Source of the DNA: Bythopirellula polymerisocia
Lineage (GTDB): Bacteria > Planctomycetota > Planctomycetia > Pirellulales > Lacipirellulaceae
NCBI RefSeq assembly: GCF_007860015.1
Contig: NZ_SJPS01000001.1
Coordinates: 1,054,001 to 1,118,000, forward strand
Length of the DNA stretch: 64,000 nt
Direction: 5' to 3'
Positions 32,334 to 40,660 of the stretch are shown one piece after another. The position numbers were made by a program, and so were the translations under genes. A model generated the notes under the pieces. The model did not search any database. It saw only the letters and a list, made by a program, of their open reading frames with translations, and was not told where the DNA came from. Numbering within the stretch: position 1 is the first letter of the stretch; each line of letters opens with the position of its first letter.

Positions 32334-32888
32334 CTAGGCAACCTTTTTAATCGCGTCGCCGGTGCGGATGGTGCCCGCTTTGATTATGCGGGCATTGATA
32401 CCCCGTAAGTGAAGACGCTTTCCCTCGGGAGAGTTCACGAACTTGGTCGCAGCGGGGCCGTAGCGTTGGGCGAATTTCTTGCAGCCGGTGTGTGGTTCGG
32501 AGGTGACTTCCAGCACGGCCGAGCCGATGGCTAGCTGCGAACCTACGGGGAGGTTCTCGTCGCTCAGATCGAAGTCGACGTAAAGTTGATCCCCAGCGAG
32601 TTGCCAACGTTCACGGTCCTGCGCCAAAAGCGAGATCACATGGCTATTCATGATGTTGATCTGCGTGTCGGGATGGGCTGGGCCGCCCTTGTAATCGCCG
32701 CGCGCGAGCCAGCTATCGCCGAGCAAACCCCGTGCGGGGTCGACTTCCGCTTCGAACAGCATTTGTCGCTGGTCGACATCGGGTCGGCATACGATCATCT
32801 CCAACACTCCATCGTCGTCGGGGGACTGGCGGATGAAATCGAGTTGGGACTCCATTTCGTCGAGGGTGAGGTGTAATGTTTGGTGCAT
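32334..32888 (-). CDS. MOSC-domain protein
   Basis: A 184-residue MOSC protein (a fold of molybdenum-cofactor sulfurase C-termini and YiiM-like proteins that handle sulfur or Moco). Visible: the LDFIRQSPDDDGVLEMIVCR entry strand, GDSWLARGD, PDTQINIMNSHVISLLA and the signature EVTSEPHTGCKKFAQRYG with the conserved cysteine. ATG 32888 is chosen because AGGAGA lies ten bases upstream; the frame's extension to 32993 overlaps the DinB gene. It is between DinB and methyltransferase genes, with a two-base gap to the latter. Confidence 0.8.
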   Translation of the reverse strand: MHQTLHLTLDEMESQLDFIRQSPDDDGVLEMIVCRPDVDQRQMLFEAEVDPARGLLGDSWLARGDYKGGPAHPDTQINIMNSHVISLLAQDRERWQLAGDQLYVDFDLSDENLPVGSQLAIGSAVLEVTSEPHTGCKKFAQRYGPAATKFVNSPEGKRLHLRGINARIIKAGTIRTGDAIKKVA

Positions 32889-32989
32889 GTTAAGAATCTC
32901 CTGATCATGAACGGGGTCCGACCAACGCTGCGCGTCGGTGCCCGCGACCTGGCTAGCTAAGATATAGGACATCGTTGGCAACTTTGGGT

Positions 32990-33496
32990 TCACCTTTTGA
33001 AGTTCTTTCCCATCAAACGACGGAGCAGGGCGATTTGGCCGGCGTGGACTAGCTCATGCTGAGGGCTGTATTCAATTGCCCCCAGGCGAGTTTCAAAAGC
33101 AGGGTGGGGAGATTCGAGGGGAATGTTCAACTCCTCATCGGTCTTGTCGGCGATCTCGCTCAGGACCTGAGCGTGGACTGCGTCGAAGATACGCTGAATT
33201 GAGTCCAGAGGTGGATTGTTTTCTATGCCGGCCTGGGGTGCCGAGCCAATGCGGTAATTTTCGAAAAAGTCCTGCGGGATGATCGCGTCGTCGGACTCTT
33301 TGCGACCTCGAACTCGCAATAGGCAGAGACTGTATTGCGAACTGGCGAGATGGGCCACTTGCCAAGCGATGTGAGTGACGAAGCCGGGCGGGGTCCAGAA
33401 CCACTCTTCATCCGTGAGCTCAGTGAGGAATTGCTTGGTGTAGTTTCGAGAAAACTGGATTCGCTCGATAGCTGTTTCGAGTCGATTGCGGGACAT
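32990..33496 (-). CDS. DinB-superfamily protein
   Basis: A 168-residue four-helix DinB/YfiT-like protein. Metal-binding His patterns are HIAWQVAHLASSQYSL and SPQHELVHAGQIALLRRLMG, with NRLETAIERIQFSRN as the first helix. Such proteins are thiol-dependent transferases or hydrolases, or are stress-related, and often of unknown substrate. ATG 33496 is preferred over 33502 because GGAG is correctly spaced to it. It is the first gene of the DinB-MOSC-methyltransferase run. Confidence 0.8.
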   Translation of the reverse strand: MSRNRLETAIERIQFSRNYTKQFLTELTDEEWFWTPPGFVTHIAWQVAHLASSQYSLCLLRVRGRKESDDAIIPQDFFENYRIGSAPQAGIENNPPLDSIQRIFDAVHAQVLSEIADKTDEELNIPLESPHPAFETRLGAIEYSPQHELVHAGQIALLRRLMGKNFKR

Positions 33497-33601
33497 GGGC
33501 ATACTCCTGACTGGGCTATTTTACTATCAGAGGCGAATCCCATTATCCATTTTGATTAGAACACTGCAATCAGCGCAGACCACTATGTTCAGCGCAAAGG
33601 G

Positions 33602-33632
33602 GCAGCCCGCTGCGTAGACGCAACGGGCTGCT
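33602..33632 (-). terminator. hairpin after the 33661 gene, possible terminator
   Basis: GCAGCCCG pairs with CGGGCTGC and TGCGT with ACGCA inside, one mismatch between (33602-33632). On the minus strand it lies about 30 bases after the stop of the 80-residue gene and is followed by CCCCTTTGC, a weak T tract. Confidence 0.45.
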
Positions 33633-33660
33633 GTAGTAGTTTTCGGTTCCGGTCTGGTTC

Positions 33661-33903
33661 TTACGCGCCTGGCCGACGAAAGTATTGGTAGGCGGAGAGC
33701 ACTTCGTACAAGTCACGTGAGATCGTGATGTCGTCGACTTCAAAATCGCTGAGCCAGGTGCGCTCGCTCATCACGGCGTCGACAATTAAGGGCAAGACTT
33801 CACCGAACGAGACAGTGACGCTGTCATCTCCGGCTTCATTCTTGGTTGCCACAGGAATGTCGTTCTCGACAGGACCACGGTAAATCTTCAGATGGGTATT
33901 CAT
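33661..33903 (-). CDS. 80-residue conserved-looking hypothetical protein
   Basis: An acidic protein starting MNTHLKIYRGPVENDIPV, with GGAAGGA eight bases before ATG 33903. It has a beta-rich N-terminus and an acidic helix with FEVDDITISRDLYEVL. No domain is recognised and there are no Cys or membrane segments. The frame is open upstream to 34134, but that part lacks support. It has its own downstream hairpin and so is probably monocistronic. Confidence 0.6.
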   Translation of the reverse strand: MNTHLKIYRGPVENDIPVATKNEAGDDSVTVSFGEVLPLIVDAVMSERTWLSDFEVDDITISRDLYEVLSAYQYFRRPGA

Positions 33904-34255
33904 AAACGAGGGTTCCTTCCCAGCGCATGAGGACAGATTGGTGGGCGCAGGCATCCTGCCGCGCACATTCTCAGTGGCGCCCCCCGGTCCGTACACCGAG
34001 TATCGACGGCGCGGCTGGATGAACTTGGACCCATTTTGAAGAAAACAACGATTTTTCCGACAGTGACTGCTAGCAGGCCTGCGGAAAGATTGCCGTGGGG
34101 TAGCCATCTTGGCTGCTAACGTAGAAATACGCATGACAGCATGTAAGGCTGCCCCACAAAGGGGTTGCCAGGAGTGCGATTCGGGGGGAAGATCGGCAAT
34201 TCACGTAAGCGATAATCTCGCCAGCATAGCTAGCATTGTCCCAGCAAAGAGAATC

Positions 34256-34735
34256 ATGGACTTCAAAGAACGACTTCAAAAAGCGACCGAGCGGGGTCAG
34301 CAAGCTCGCGATGAAAAAGCACGGGCCGAAGCGGCCAAGGCAATGAGCGAGGAAGAGTGTCGCCGTATTCACAGCGGCTATCGCTTGGAATTGACGGACC
34401 ACATCGAGAGTTGCCTCAAGCAATTGGCAGACCAATTCCCTGGTTTTAGCTTTTCGCCGGTGGCCGACGACAAGGGTTGGGGGGCAGCGCTAAGTCGGGA
34501 TGATTTGTCGCTCAGCGGGGGAAAACGAGACAACCTTTTTAGTCGGATCACGATCACTGTCGCTCCGCACAATCAGTACCATGTGCTCTCGATCGAAGCC
34601 CGCGGCGCGATCCGCAATAAGGAGAGCTTTACCCGCAGCCATTATCAACTGCTCAAAGACGTCGATCTGGACCACTTCCGGCAACTCATCGAGCACTGGG
34701 TTCTGGAGTACGCCGAACAGTATGCGGGGGAATAA
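34256..34735 (+). CDS. conserved-looking hypothetical protein
   Basis: A 159-residue protein starting MDFKERLQKATERGQQARDE, a charged N-terminal helix. A second part with LTDHIESCLKQLADQFPGFS and a beta-rich ISRITITVAPHNQYHVLSIE-like core follows, ending HWVLEYAEQYAGE. ATG 34256 has AAAGAGA upstream. I recognise no catalytic motif. The soluble nature and length suggest a small binding protein. It is transcribed divergently from the 80-residue gene. Confidence 0.55.
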   Translation: MDFKERLQKATERGQQARDEKARAEAAKAMSEEECRRIHSGYRLELTDHIESCLKQLADQFPGFSFSPVADDKGWGAALSRDDLSLSGGKRDNLFSRITITVAPHNQYHVLSIEARGAIRNKESFTRSHYQLLKDVDLDHFRQLIEHWVLEYAEQYAGE

Positions 34736-34815
34736 CGGATATTAGTCTTTCCCAGTGTGAAACCCGAAGTACGAAACTTAGCAACACCCCTAGGTCATGA
34801 AAGGAGCTTAAGAGA

Positions 34816-35370
34816 ATGTGTCGTAAATACGATCCCGCAGTTATCTTTGTCATTGCCTGTCTGGTTGCTTCTTCAGTCTTTGCCCAGCAACCGGAGTTTC
34901 CCACTCCTCAGCCGGAACATGGCTGGCTCAAGCAGTTCACAGGCCATTGGACGACCTCGTCCAAGACCGTTGCCGCGCCAGAGATGCCCGCGATGGAGTG
35001 CTCGGGGTCAATGGAATCACGAGAGATCGGAGGCTTCTGGGTCGCCAACGAATTGGAAGGTGACATCGACGAGATCAATTTTACTAGCGTGCAGATACTT
35101 GGGTACGATCCAGCGAAAAAAAAATACATCGGCACGTGGACGGATTCTATGACCGACCATCTCTGGATTTATGAAGGAACTGTCGATGCGTCTGGCAAGA
35201 AGCTCTCTCTAATTGCCGAAGGTCCGGACATGATGCAATCTGGAAAACTGGCGAAATACCGCGACAGCTATGAATTCAAATCTCCGGATGTCATTGTTGC
35301 TACGTCGGAGGTGATGAACGACAAAGGAGAGTGGATCACGTTCATGAGCGGCGAAATGAAGCGGAAATAA
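34816..35370 (+). CDS. exported DUF1579-like protein
   Basis: A 184-residue protein with a signal peptide (about 1-23, IFVIACLVASSVFAQQ), then a lipocalin-like beta domain: EHGWLKQFTGHWTTSS, GGFWVANELEG, ILGYDPAKKKYIGTWTDSMT, and LIAEGPDM. This is the pattern of DUF1579 proteins, which are exported in planctomycetes and have no known function. AAGGAG lies ten bases before the ATG. Confidence 0.75.
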   Translation: MCRKYDPAVIFVIACLVASSVFAQQPEFPTPQPEHGWLKQFTGHWTTSSKTVAAPEMPAMECSGSMESREIGGFWVANELEGDIDEINFTSVQILGYDPAKKKYIGTWTDSMTDHLWIYEGTVDASGKKLSLIAEGPDMMQSGKLAKYRDSYEFKSPDVIVATSEVMNDKGEWITFMSGEMKRK

Positions 35371-35406
35371 GCACCTGCTGTAGATTCAATTCCGGGCGAG
35401 ATCAAC

Positions 35407-36231
35407 TTATGCTTCGGCTAGGGCGAGTTCCCGTAGCGCGTCGAGACATTCACAAACGATCTCGGGAGTGGTGTCGCGCCAGCCCTCGCGGCGCTGGGCG
35501 ATGATCGCCAGCTTGAATTGCTCGAACGCGTCGGCTAAGTCGTCGGGCAAGAGTTCGACGTCAACATTGAGGCGAGTACGTTTCGCCTGTGGTTTCGCAG
35601 GAGCGGGCTCGATGTCTTTGGCTGGTATGGAGTCTTCTTCGGTTTGATTGTTGTGGGTGGGTTCTTCGGTGGCGAGTGATTTAACGCTGGTAGATTTTGG
35701 GGAGGCTGTTGGCGCGTCGGTGCTGGCCACTTCTTGCAGGCCCGCTGAAGCGGGGGCCGTCGTCGGGGATTCGAACTCGGAGTTTTCTTCTAGTTCCTGG
35801 CGCTGTTCGGTTTCGGGGGTCCCTAGGGTTTCCCAGCGCTTGCCGCGCATCTGTGAGACAGACCACTCGTTTTGAATTGCACCTTCGAGCCACATGGGGG
35901 CATCGTCCCAATCGAGGGCGGCCTGAAAATGGCTCCAAAAGAGTCCTGGGTATTGGTCCCATTCTTCGCCGAAACGCTGGGAGACCCGTCGCAGGCGACC
36001 GACGTGTTGACTCGTGACGCCACCCACGAGTTGGGCCCAGGCCTCGTCGGAATAGTCGGTCACGGCGGCACCCTCGGTCATGAGGGCTTCGCGCCAGTCG
36101 CAAATGATGCGTCCCTTTTCCCAGTTGGTAGTACTGACCAGCCGATTCCACTGGCCGACAAACTGCTCGGCAAGCGGACTGTTTTCGGTAGCGATCGTTT
36201 CGTCTGAGGTGTTATCTTGCTTTGTAGCCAT
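35407..36231 (-). CDS. hypothetical protein with disordered middle
   Basis: A 274-residue protein with three parts. Residues ~20-145 are a conserved-looking helical domain with NWEKGRIICDWREAL and VTSQHVGRLRRVSQRFGEEW, recalling HTH-like binding regions. Residues ~145-215 are low-complexity Pro/Thr/Glu/Ala. Residues ~215-274 are a helical C-terminus (LPDDLADAFEQFKLAIIAQR). AAAGGAA precedes ATG 36231. It converges on the DUF1579 gene. Function is unknown; the first domain may bind nucleic acid. Confidence 0.55.
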   Translation of the reverse strand: MATKQDNTSDETIATENSPLAEQFVGQWNRLVSTTNWEKGRIICDWREALMTEGAAVTDYSDEAWAQLVGGVTSQHVGRLRRVSQRFGEEWDQYPGLFWSHFQAALDWDDAPMWLEGAIQNEWSVSQMRGKRWETLGTPETEQRQELEENSEFESPTTAPASAGLQEVASTDAPTASPKSTSVKSLATEEPTHNNQTEEDSIPAKDIEPAPAKPQAKRTRLNVDVELLPDDLADAFEQFKLAIIAQRREGWRDTTPEIVCECLDALRELALAEA

Positions 36232-36483
36232 CGGCCGAGATTCCTTTCGAGAATTGGTTCGCAGAGAGAGTGTTTGCTATCTCCGGGGGGCGGATTCTAG
36301 CATGGTCACTCCCTCCCTCACCAGCATTGAGAAGCGATTCTCAAGCAAGTTTTTTGCATTGAGGAATCTGTTTGGCCAGAAAATCGTTACGGCTCGCAGA
36401 ATTTAACTTGGAGCGTACCAAGAAGAGATCAGTACTACTGCCAATCGACGGGCCAGCGATGGGGAAAACCTGTCGGCAAGGTT

Positions 36484-36699
36484 TTAAACAGTCGGCGGGT
36501 GTTCGTCAGAGACGAAATCGCAATTCTTGTGGGCACCGTCGCAGAAGGGTTTGTTCTCCGAGTGGCCGCAACGACAGAGGGCAATCGACGGTTTCTCAGG
36601 GTTGAGCGTGAAGGCATTTCCCTGGGAATCGAACAGCTCAAAAGGACCTTCGACGAGAAATGGACCATTGGGACGCATACGAATCTTAACTTCAGCCAT
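36484..36699 (-). CDS. CDGSH iron-sulfur domain protein
   Basis: A 71-residue mitoNEET-type protein that holds one [2Fe-2S] cluster with three Cys and one His. The motif CRCGHSENKPFCDGAH gives all four ligands (C-x-C-x9-C-x3-H). The beta-strand start MAEVKIRMRPNGPFLVEGPF is normal for single-motif bacterial members. ATG 36699 is chosen. It lies 80 bases after the anti-sigma gene on the same strand. Confidence 0.9.
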   Translation of the reverse strand: MAEVKIRMRPNGPFLVEGPFELFDSQGNAFTLNPEKPSIALCRCGHSENKPFCDGAHKNCDFVSDEHPPTV

Positions 36700-36777
36700 A
36701 GGACTCTCAACCTTTCGAGACACGAGGAACAACGGGGAGGATTCAAGATACTCGAAAAACGCCCAACGGAGAAGTTC

Positions 36778-38175
36778 CTACTTCTTAGCCTCGCTCGGAT
36801 GAAGCAGAAATAGCATGCGGACCTGCTGTGGGAGGTCGGCGTCTTTTTTCGCAAGTTTGCGATTTTGATCGGCTATTTGATCTCGCATCGCAAAATTATA
36901 GGCCTGGTTGCGGCGGGTTTGGACTTCGTTTTCGAGTTGTTTCAATTCTGTGGGGGCCTGATCAGCACGGAGGCGGGTGGCCCAGGCTTGTTGTTGCGGG
37001 CCCTCTGAAGCCGTGCCCGTCGGAGACTGCTCTGGGGTGGAGTCAAGTGAATTGAGTGCGGCGATCACGCCTTGCTGTGCGGGAGTGACAACATAGATTT
37101 GCCCCGATGCTTTGCTGCGAGCTGGTTTTTCATATTGCCGAAATCGATCGAGTTGCTGAGTGGGTTGTTCTCCGCCGGTTGGTGCAGTTGGTTCGTCAAT
37201 GGTGACCGACTCAATGGACTCGTTATCCTGATTGCAGGCAAGAAGAATCTGGGCGATCTGCTCAGGATGGGCCTCGACGAGTACCATTTCGGCATCGGTT
37301 GATTGGCGGTCGCTCTCAGCAGCATTGCCGCCATATCCACCGCTCTGCGACTCAGCGAACAAGCTAGAATCCTGAAAAGTTGCTTTACCTTCTTTCCTAG
37401 CTGCAAGGCCATCAGTGGACTCTTCTACGAGTTGAACGCCGTTAGAAATGAGGAGACGATCAAAGTATTCAGCCCCTGATTTCACGTCTGGACATGTGAG
37501 ATGCACGAGTCCAACATTCGAATCCACAGACGCTAAGCTGCCGGCAACGCGCCCAGGGCTTGCTGGTTCAGATTGTGCAGCCGCGTCCAATGCAAGGTCG
37601 GACTTTATATCCAATGACTCACCGCTCGACGAAGCGTCAAACTTTTCAGATGCCGCCTCATCCTGGGGAGAGGTCTCAGCCAGCAAGCCTATTGAACCGG
37701 GTTTGTCAGCTTCGCGCATCGCTTCAATTGTCCCTACCGCTGGGACTGATCTCTGACTTGCCTCGCGCTTCCCTTTCGCCAAGTGGTCTTCAATCTTGGG
37801 ATTCTGAACCTGGGCGACTTCCAACTGATCTTCTTTCACCTCGGTCTGGTAGATCATGAGCATCACTAAGGCCGCCGTGGCGAGCAGGGGCCAAAGCAGC
37901 CGGCGTGGCATACTTAAATCGCTAGGGGGCAATGTGGACGTTGGTCTGTCGAGTTGATCGAGGACGTCGGCACGCAAGTCTCCGTCCACCTTGGCACGAG
38001 GCAAGGATCGAACCTTGGCGGAGACTTCCTTCAACTCGGCGACCAACTGCCGAGCCTGCGGATTCTCGGCCAAGCGGGCTTCGACCAGAGCGCGCTCTTC
38101 GGCAGTAAGCTCGCCATCGACGTAGGCGCTCAGCAGGGAGTCGTCGAATTCAGGTTGGTTTTTAGGTTCTGACAT
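36778..38175 (-). CDS. membrane-anchored anti-sigma factor-like protein
   Basis: A 465-residue protein. The N-terminal ~60 residues resemble the anti-sigma fold (LLSAYVDGELTAEERALVEA, then PQARQLVAELKEVSAKV) but lack the His-Cys zinc ligands. A single membrane helix follows at about 92-110 (LLWPLLATAALVMLMIY), then a long Ser/Ala/Glu-rich periplasmic part without a recognised fold. It lies downstream of the ECF sigma gene on the same strand, the usual order, and so likely holds that sigma at the membrane until a signal arrives. The two genes are now separated by a 427-base element. Confidence 0.75.
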   Translation of the reverse strand: MSEPKNQPEFDDSLLSAYVDGELTAEERALVEARLAENPQARQLVAELKEVSAKVRSLPRAKVDGDLRADVLDQLDRPTSTLPPSDLSMPRRLLWPLLATAALVMLMIYQTEVKEDQLEVAQVQNPKIEDHLAKGKREASQRSVPAVGTIEAMREADKPGSIGLLAETSPQDEAASEKFDASSSGESLDIKSDLALDAAAQSEPASPGRVAGSLASVDSNVGLVHLTCPDVKSGAEYFDRLLISNGVQLVEESTDGLAARKEGKATFQDSSLFAESQSGGYGGNAAESDRQSTDAEMVLVEAHPEQIAQILLACNQDNESIESVTIDEPTAPTGGEQPTQQLDRFRQYEKPARSKASGQIYVVTPAQQGVIAALNSLDSTPEQSPTGTASEGPQQQAWATRLRADQAPTELKQLENEVQTRRNQAYNFAMRDQIADQNRKLAKKDADLPQQVRMLFLLHPSEAKK

Positions 38176-38184
38176 AATTAATTA

Positions 38185-38611
38185 GCCACAGAGGGCACAG
38201 AGATCACAGAGAGATTCGTTTTACTCCATCGGTTAATCGTTTCTCATCGAAGTTGATAAGTAGACCTCGTTTCAGTCCCGTTGCCCTCAAGTAAGATAGT
38301 ATTTGTGCCATGGCGACTTCGGGTAGTTGGCTCAGTGACTTGATTTCCAAAATGACCTCATTCTCCACAAGTAAATCCAAGCGTTGCCCTTTGATAGCGA
38401 TGCCTTTATATAAAACTTCGACAGCTATTTGTCTTTCACAGTTCAAACCTTGTAAATGTAGTTCATGACACAAAGCTTCTTCATAGATTGATTCTAAAAA
38501 GTCCTGGCCCTAATACTCGATGAACCTCAATCGCAGCTCCAATGATCTTCTCAGTCAACAAGTCCGACATTATCTTCTCATCATCTCTGTGCCCTCTGTG
38601 ATCTCTGTGGC
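38185..38611 (-). mobile_element. inverted-repeat element carrying a GxxExxY gene (family A-like, long form)
   Basis: Terminal 29-base inverted repeats (38185-38213 and 38583-38611) are built of NNCACAGAG units: GCCACAGAG GGCACAGAG ATCACAGAG on the left. The reverse-complemented right end has the same three units with the last two swapped. Between them is only one gene, a GxxExxY frame with one frameshift. The element starts ten bases upstream of the anti-sigma ATG and ends three bases before the sigma stop, so it occupies the whole junction of that operon. I see no clear target duplication. Mobility is inferred from structure only. Confidence 0.6.
38204..38570 (-). pseudogene. GxxExxY protein gene (PD-(D/E)XK-like) with a frameshift
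   Basis: Reading from ATG 38570 gives MSDLLTEKIIGAAIEVHRVL, then GPG. Deleting one T from the T5 run at 38500-38496 (minus strand) restores LLESIYEEALCHELHLQGLN and the rest of the gene to TAA. The restored product is 121 residues, the family's normal length. The defining GxxExxY (G-L-L-E-S-I-Y) lies right at the frameshift. The catalytic-like strand is LDLLVENEVILEIKS (D...ExK). The frame from 38473 alone lacks the N-terminus. The frameshift is either real decay or a homopolymer read error. Confidence 0.8.
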
Positions 38612-38613
38612 TC

Positions 38614-39240
38614 CTATCCCTTTTGCTTGGATTCGCTAATCAATACAACTTCGAGAAGTTCTTTCATTTGCATACGGGCACGGAACAGGCGGCTGCGGAC
38701 GGTGCCAACAGGTAATTCTAAGATCTCGGCAATCGTCTCGTAGGAGAAGTCGTCCATCTCGCGGAGGACCAAGATCTGGCGATGCTCGTCGCTGAGTTCC
38801 ACCAAAGCCGCCTGCACCAATTCGGCTTGCTCGGCACGGAGCATGTCTTGCTCTGGCGACTCGCCATGGTCGACCGGTTCTTCTCCGACGTTGGTTTTCA
38901 TGGTATCGATCGAAACTTCCTCGCGGTGGCGTTTCGTTCGCCGCTTGTATGAGCAGGCCAGATTCAGTGCCACGCGGTACATCCAAGTATAAAACTGAGA
39001 CGACCCGCGAAACGTATCGATCTTGGTGTACGCCTGGATAAAGGCATCCTGGAGTACCTCGCGGGCGTCGTCGGAGCTCCCCAGCACACGTAGCAACGTA
39101 TTGAACAACCGCTCCTGATGCCGCTCGACCAGCGTGCCGAAGGCCTGACGGTCGCCCCCCTGGGTGGCCGCTACCAACTCGGCATCGCTTGGCGCCTCCT
39201 CAACACGGACTTGATCAACGCTAGGTTGTCTCTGAGTCAC
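38614..39240 (-). CDS. ECF RNA-polymerase sigma factor (RpoE-like)
   Basis: A 208-residue sigma-70 family ECF factor. Region 2 is FNTLLRVLGSSDDAREVLQD, AFIQAYTKIDTFRGSSQFYT and WMYRVALNLACSYKRR. Region 4 is ALVELSDEHRQILVLREMDD, FSYETIAEILELPVGTVRSR and LFRARMQMKELL. It directs RNA polymerase to its own promoter set, held by the anti-sigma factor downstream. The start is GTG 39240. The N-terminal ~20 residues are an extension. It is followed by the GxxExxY element and then the anti-sigma gene. Confidence 0.9.
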   Translation of the reverse strand: MTQRQPSVDQVRVEEAPSDAELVAATQGGDRQAFGTLVERHQERLFNTLLRVLGSSDDAREVLQDAFIQAYTKIDTFRGSSQFYTWMYRVALNLACSYKRRTKRHREEVSIDTMKTNVGEEPVDHGESPEQDMLRAEQAELVQAALVELSDEHRQILVLREMDDFSYETIAEILELPVGTVRSRLFRARMQMKELLEVVLISESKQKG

Positions 39241-39313
39241 ACTCTCGCCTAAAGGTTTGACGCCTGGTGGAGGCTAATAGTTCCCGAACGAGCAAATCTG
39301 CTACTATTGAAGC

Positions 39314-40522
39314 ATGGAACCGCTCGACTGGATAGATGAAGAGCTTGGCAGGCGGCAGCAAGCAGGGCTGCTGCGCACGCTACCCCCTCCTTTGAGTACG
39401 GCAGGGGCGTTGGTTGAGGTCGCCGGAAAATCGATCATCAATTTTGCCTCGAACGACTATCTGGGGCTCGCTGCCGATGCGCGACTCTCCCAGGCGGCGA
39501 TGGATAGTTTCTCGGAGCAGGGAGTCGGGCGGGGGGCCAGCCCGCTGGTGAGTGGCCGTTCGGTGGTTCACGAGGCCCTGGAGAAACGACTGGCAGAATT
39601 TTTCGCCACCGAGTCGGCCTTGTTGTTTCCCACCAGCTTTGCCGCCAATGCGGGAATCATCCCGGCATTGGTCGATGAAGGAGATGCGATCTACGGCGAT
39701 GCAAAGAATCACGCCAGTATCATCGACGGCTGTCGACTCTCCCGGGCCGAACGGCACATCTATCCCCATGTCGACGTAGATGCATTGGCAGCCCTTCTGG
39801 CGAAGGGAAAGAAATATCGGCGTCGACTTATAGTGACCGACACCCTGTTCAGCATGGACGGCGACTTGGCACCGTTGCCGCAGATCGCCGAGTTGGCCCA
39901 TAAACACGACGCGATGCTGATGGTGGACGAAGCCCATGCCGTGGGCGTGTTCGGTGCAAATGGTCGCGGGGTAGTCGAGCATTTTTCGGAGACGCATCCA
40001 GAATTGCTGGCGCGTGTGCACGTCCGCGTCGGTTCGTTTGGCAAGGCGCTGGGAGCAGCGGGAGGATTTGTTTGTGGCTCAGCGGCGCTTGTGCAGTGGC
40101 TGGCCAATGTCGCGAGGACGTATGTGTTCTCGACAGCTCATCCGGCCGCGGTGAGCGCTGCCGCGTTGCTGGCGCTCGATTTGGTGGACCGCGAACCAGC
40201 AAGGCGCCAGGGACTGCTCTACAGGGCAGCTCAATTGCGAAAACGACTCAACGCGGCTGGATGGGATACAGGCCGCAGCGACAGTCAGATCATCCCGGTG
40301 ATTCTCGGTTCGGCTGAGCGGACGATGCAGATTTCCACACAACTGCGAGAACGGGGCATCTGGGCACCGGGGATTCGCCCCCCATCAGTCCCGGCGGGAC
40401 AATCGCTACTGCGGCTGGGTTTCACCGCGGGGCATACCGAGGAAATGGTGGAGCGGCTGATACAGGGTTTGGGCGACATTGGGATGGAATCCGGGTCGGT
40501 TGTTCCGGATATGCCGAAATGA
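39314..40522 (+). CDS. bioF: 8-amino-7-oxononanoate synthase (AONS)
   Basis: A 402-residue alpha-oxoamine synthase condensing alanine with pimeloyl-thioester in biotin synthesis. Visible: FASNDYLGLAADARL, GVGRGASPLVSG, the LLFPTSFAANAGI strand, the Asp/His pair in LMVDEAHAVGVFGANGRGV, and the PLP lysine in VGSFGKALGAAGGFVCGS. The related KBL enzyme would have the same fold, but the length and the RLAEFFATESALLFPTSFAA segment suit BioF. It stands alone, divergent from the sigma gene with 73 bases between. No other bio genes are nearby. Confidence 0.85.
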   Translation: MEPLDWIDEELGRRQQAGLLRTLPPPLSTAGALVEVAGKSIINFASNDYLGLAADARLSQAAMDSFSEQGVGRGASPLVSGRSVVHEALEKRLAEFFATESALLFPTSFAANAGIIPALVDEGDAIYGDAKNHASIIDGCRLSRAERHIYPHVDVDALAALLAKGKKYRRRLIVTDTLFSMDGDLAPLPQIAELAHKHDAMLMVDEAHAVGVFGANGRGVVEHFSETHPELLARVHVRVGSFGKALGAAGGFVCGSAALVQWLANVARTYVFSTAHPAAVSAAALLALDLVDREPARRQGLLYRAAQLRKRLNAAGWDTGRSDSQIIPVILGSAERTMQISTQLRERGIWAPGIRPPSVPAGQSLLRLGFTAGHTEEMVERLIQGLGDIGMESGSVVPDMPK

Positions 40523-40660
40523 CGTAAGTTCCCCCTCAGTAAAAACTTGACGGTGGCCAATCGGGTACTTAGGATCGAGATAAGGGGACTTTTTGTACTT
40601 TTAGCGTCCCCCCCAGGAACATAGAACCGCTCGATCAATCGGATCGACGAGGAGACTCAC

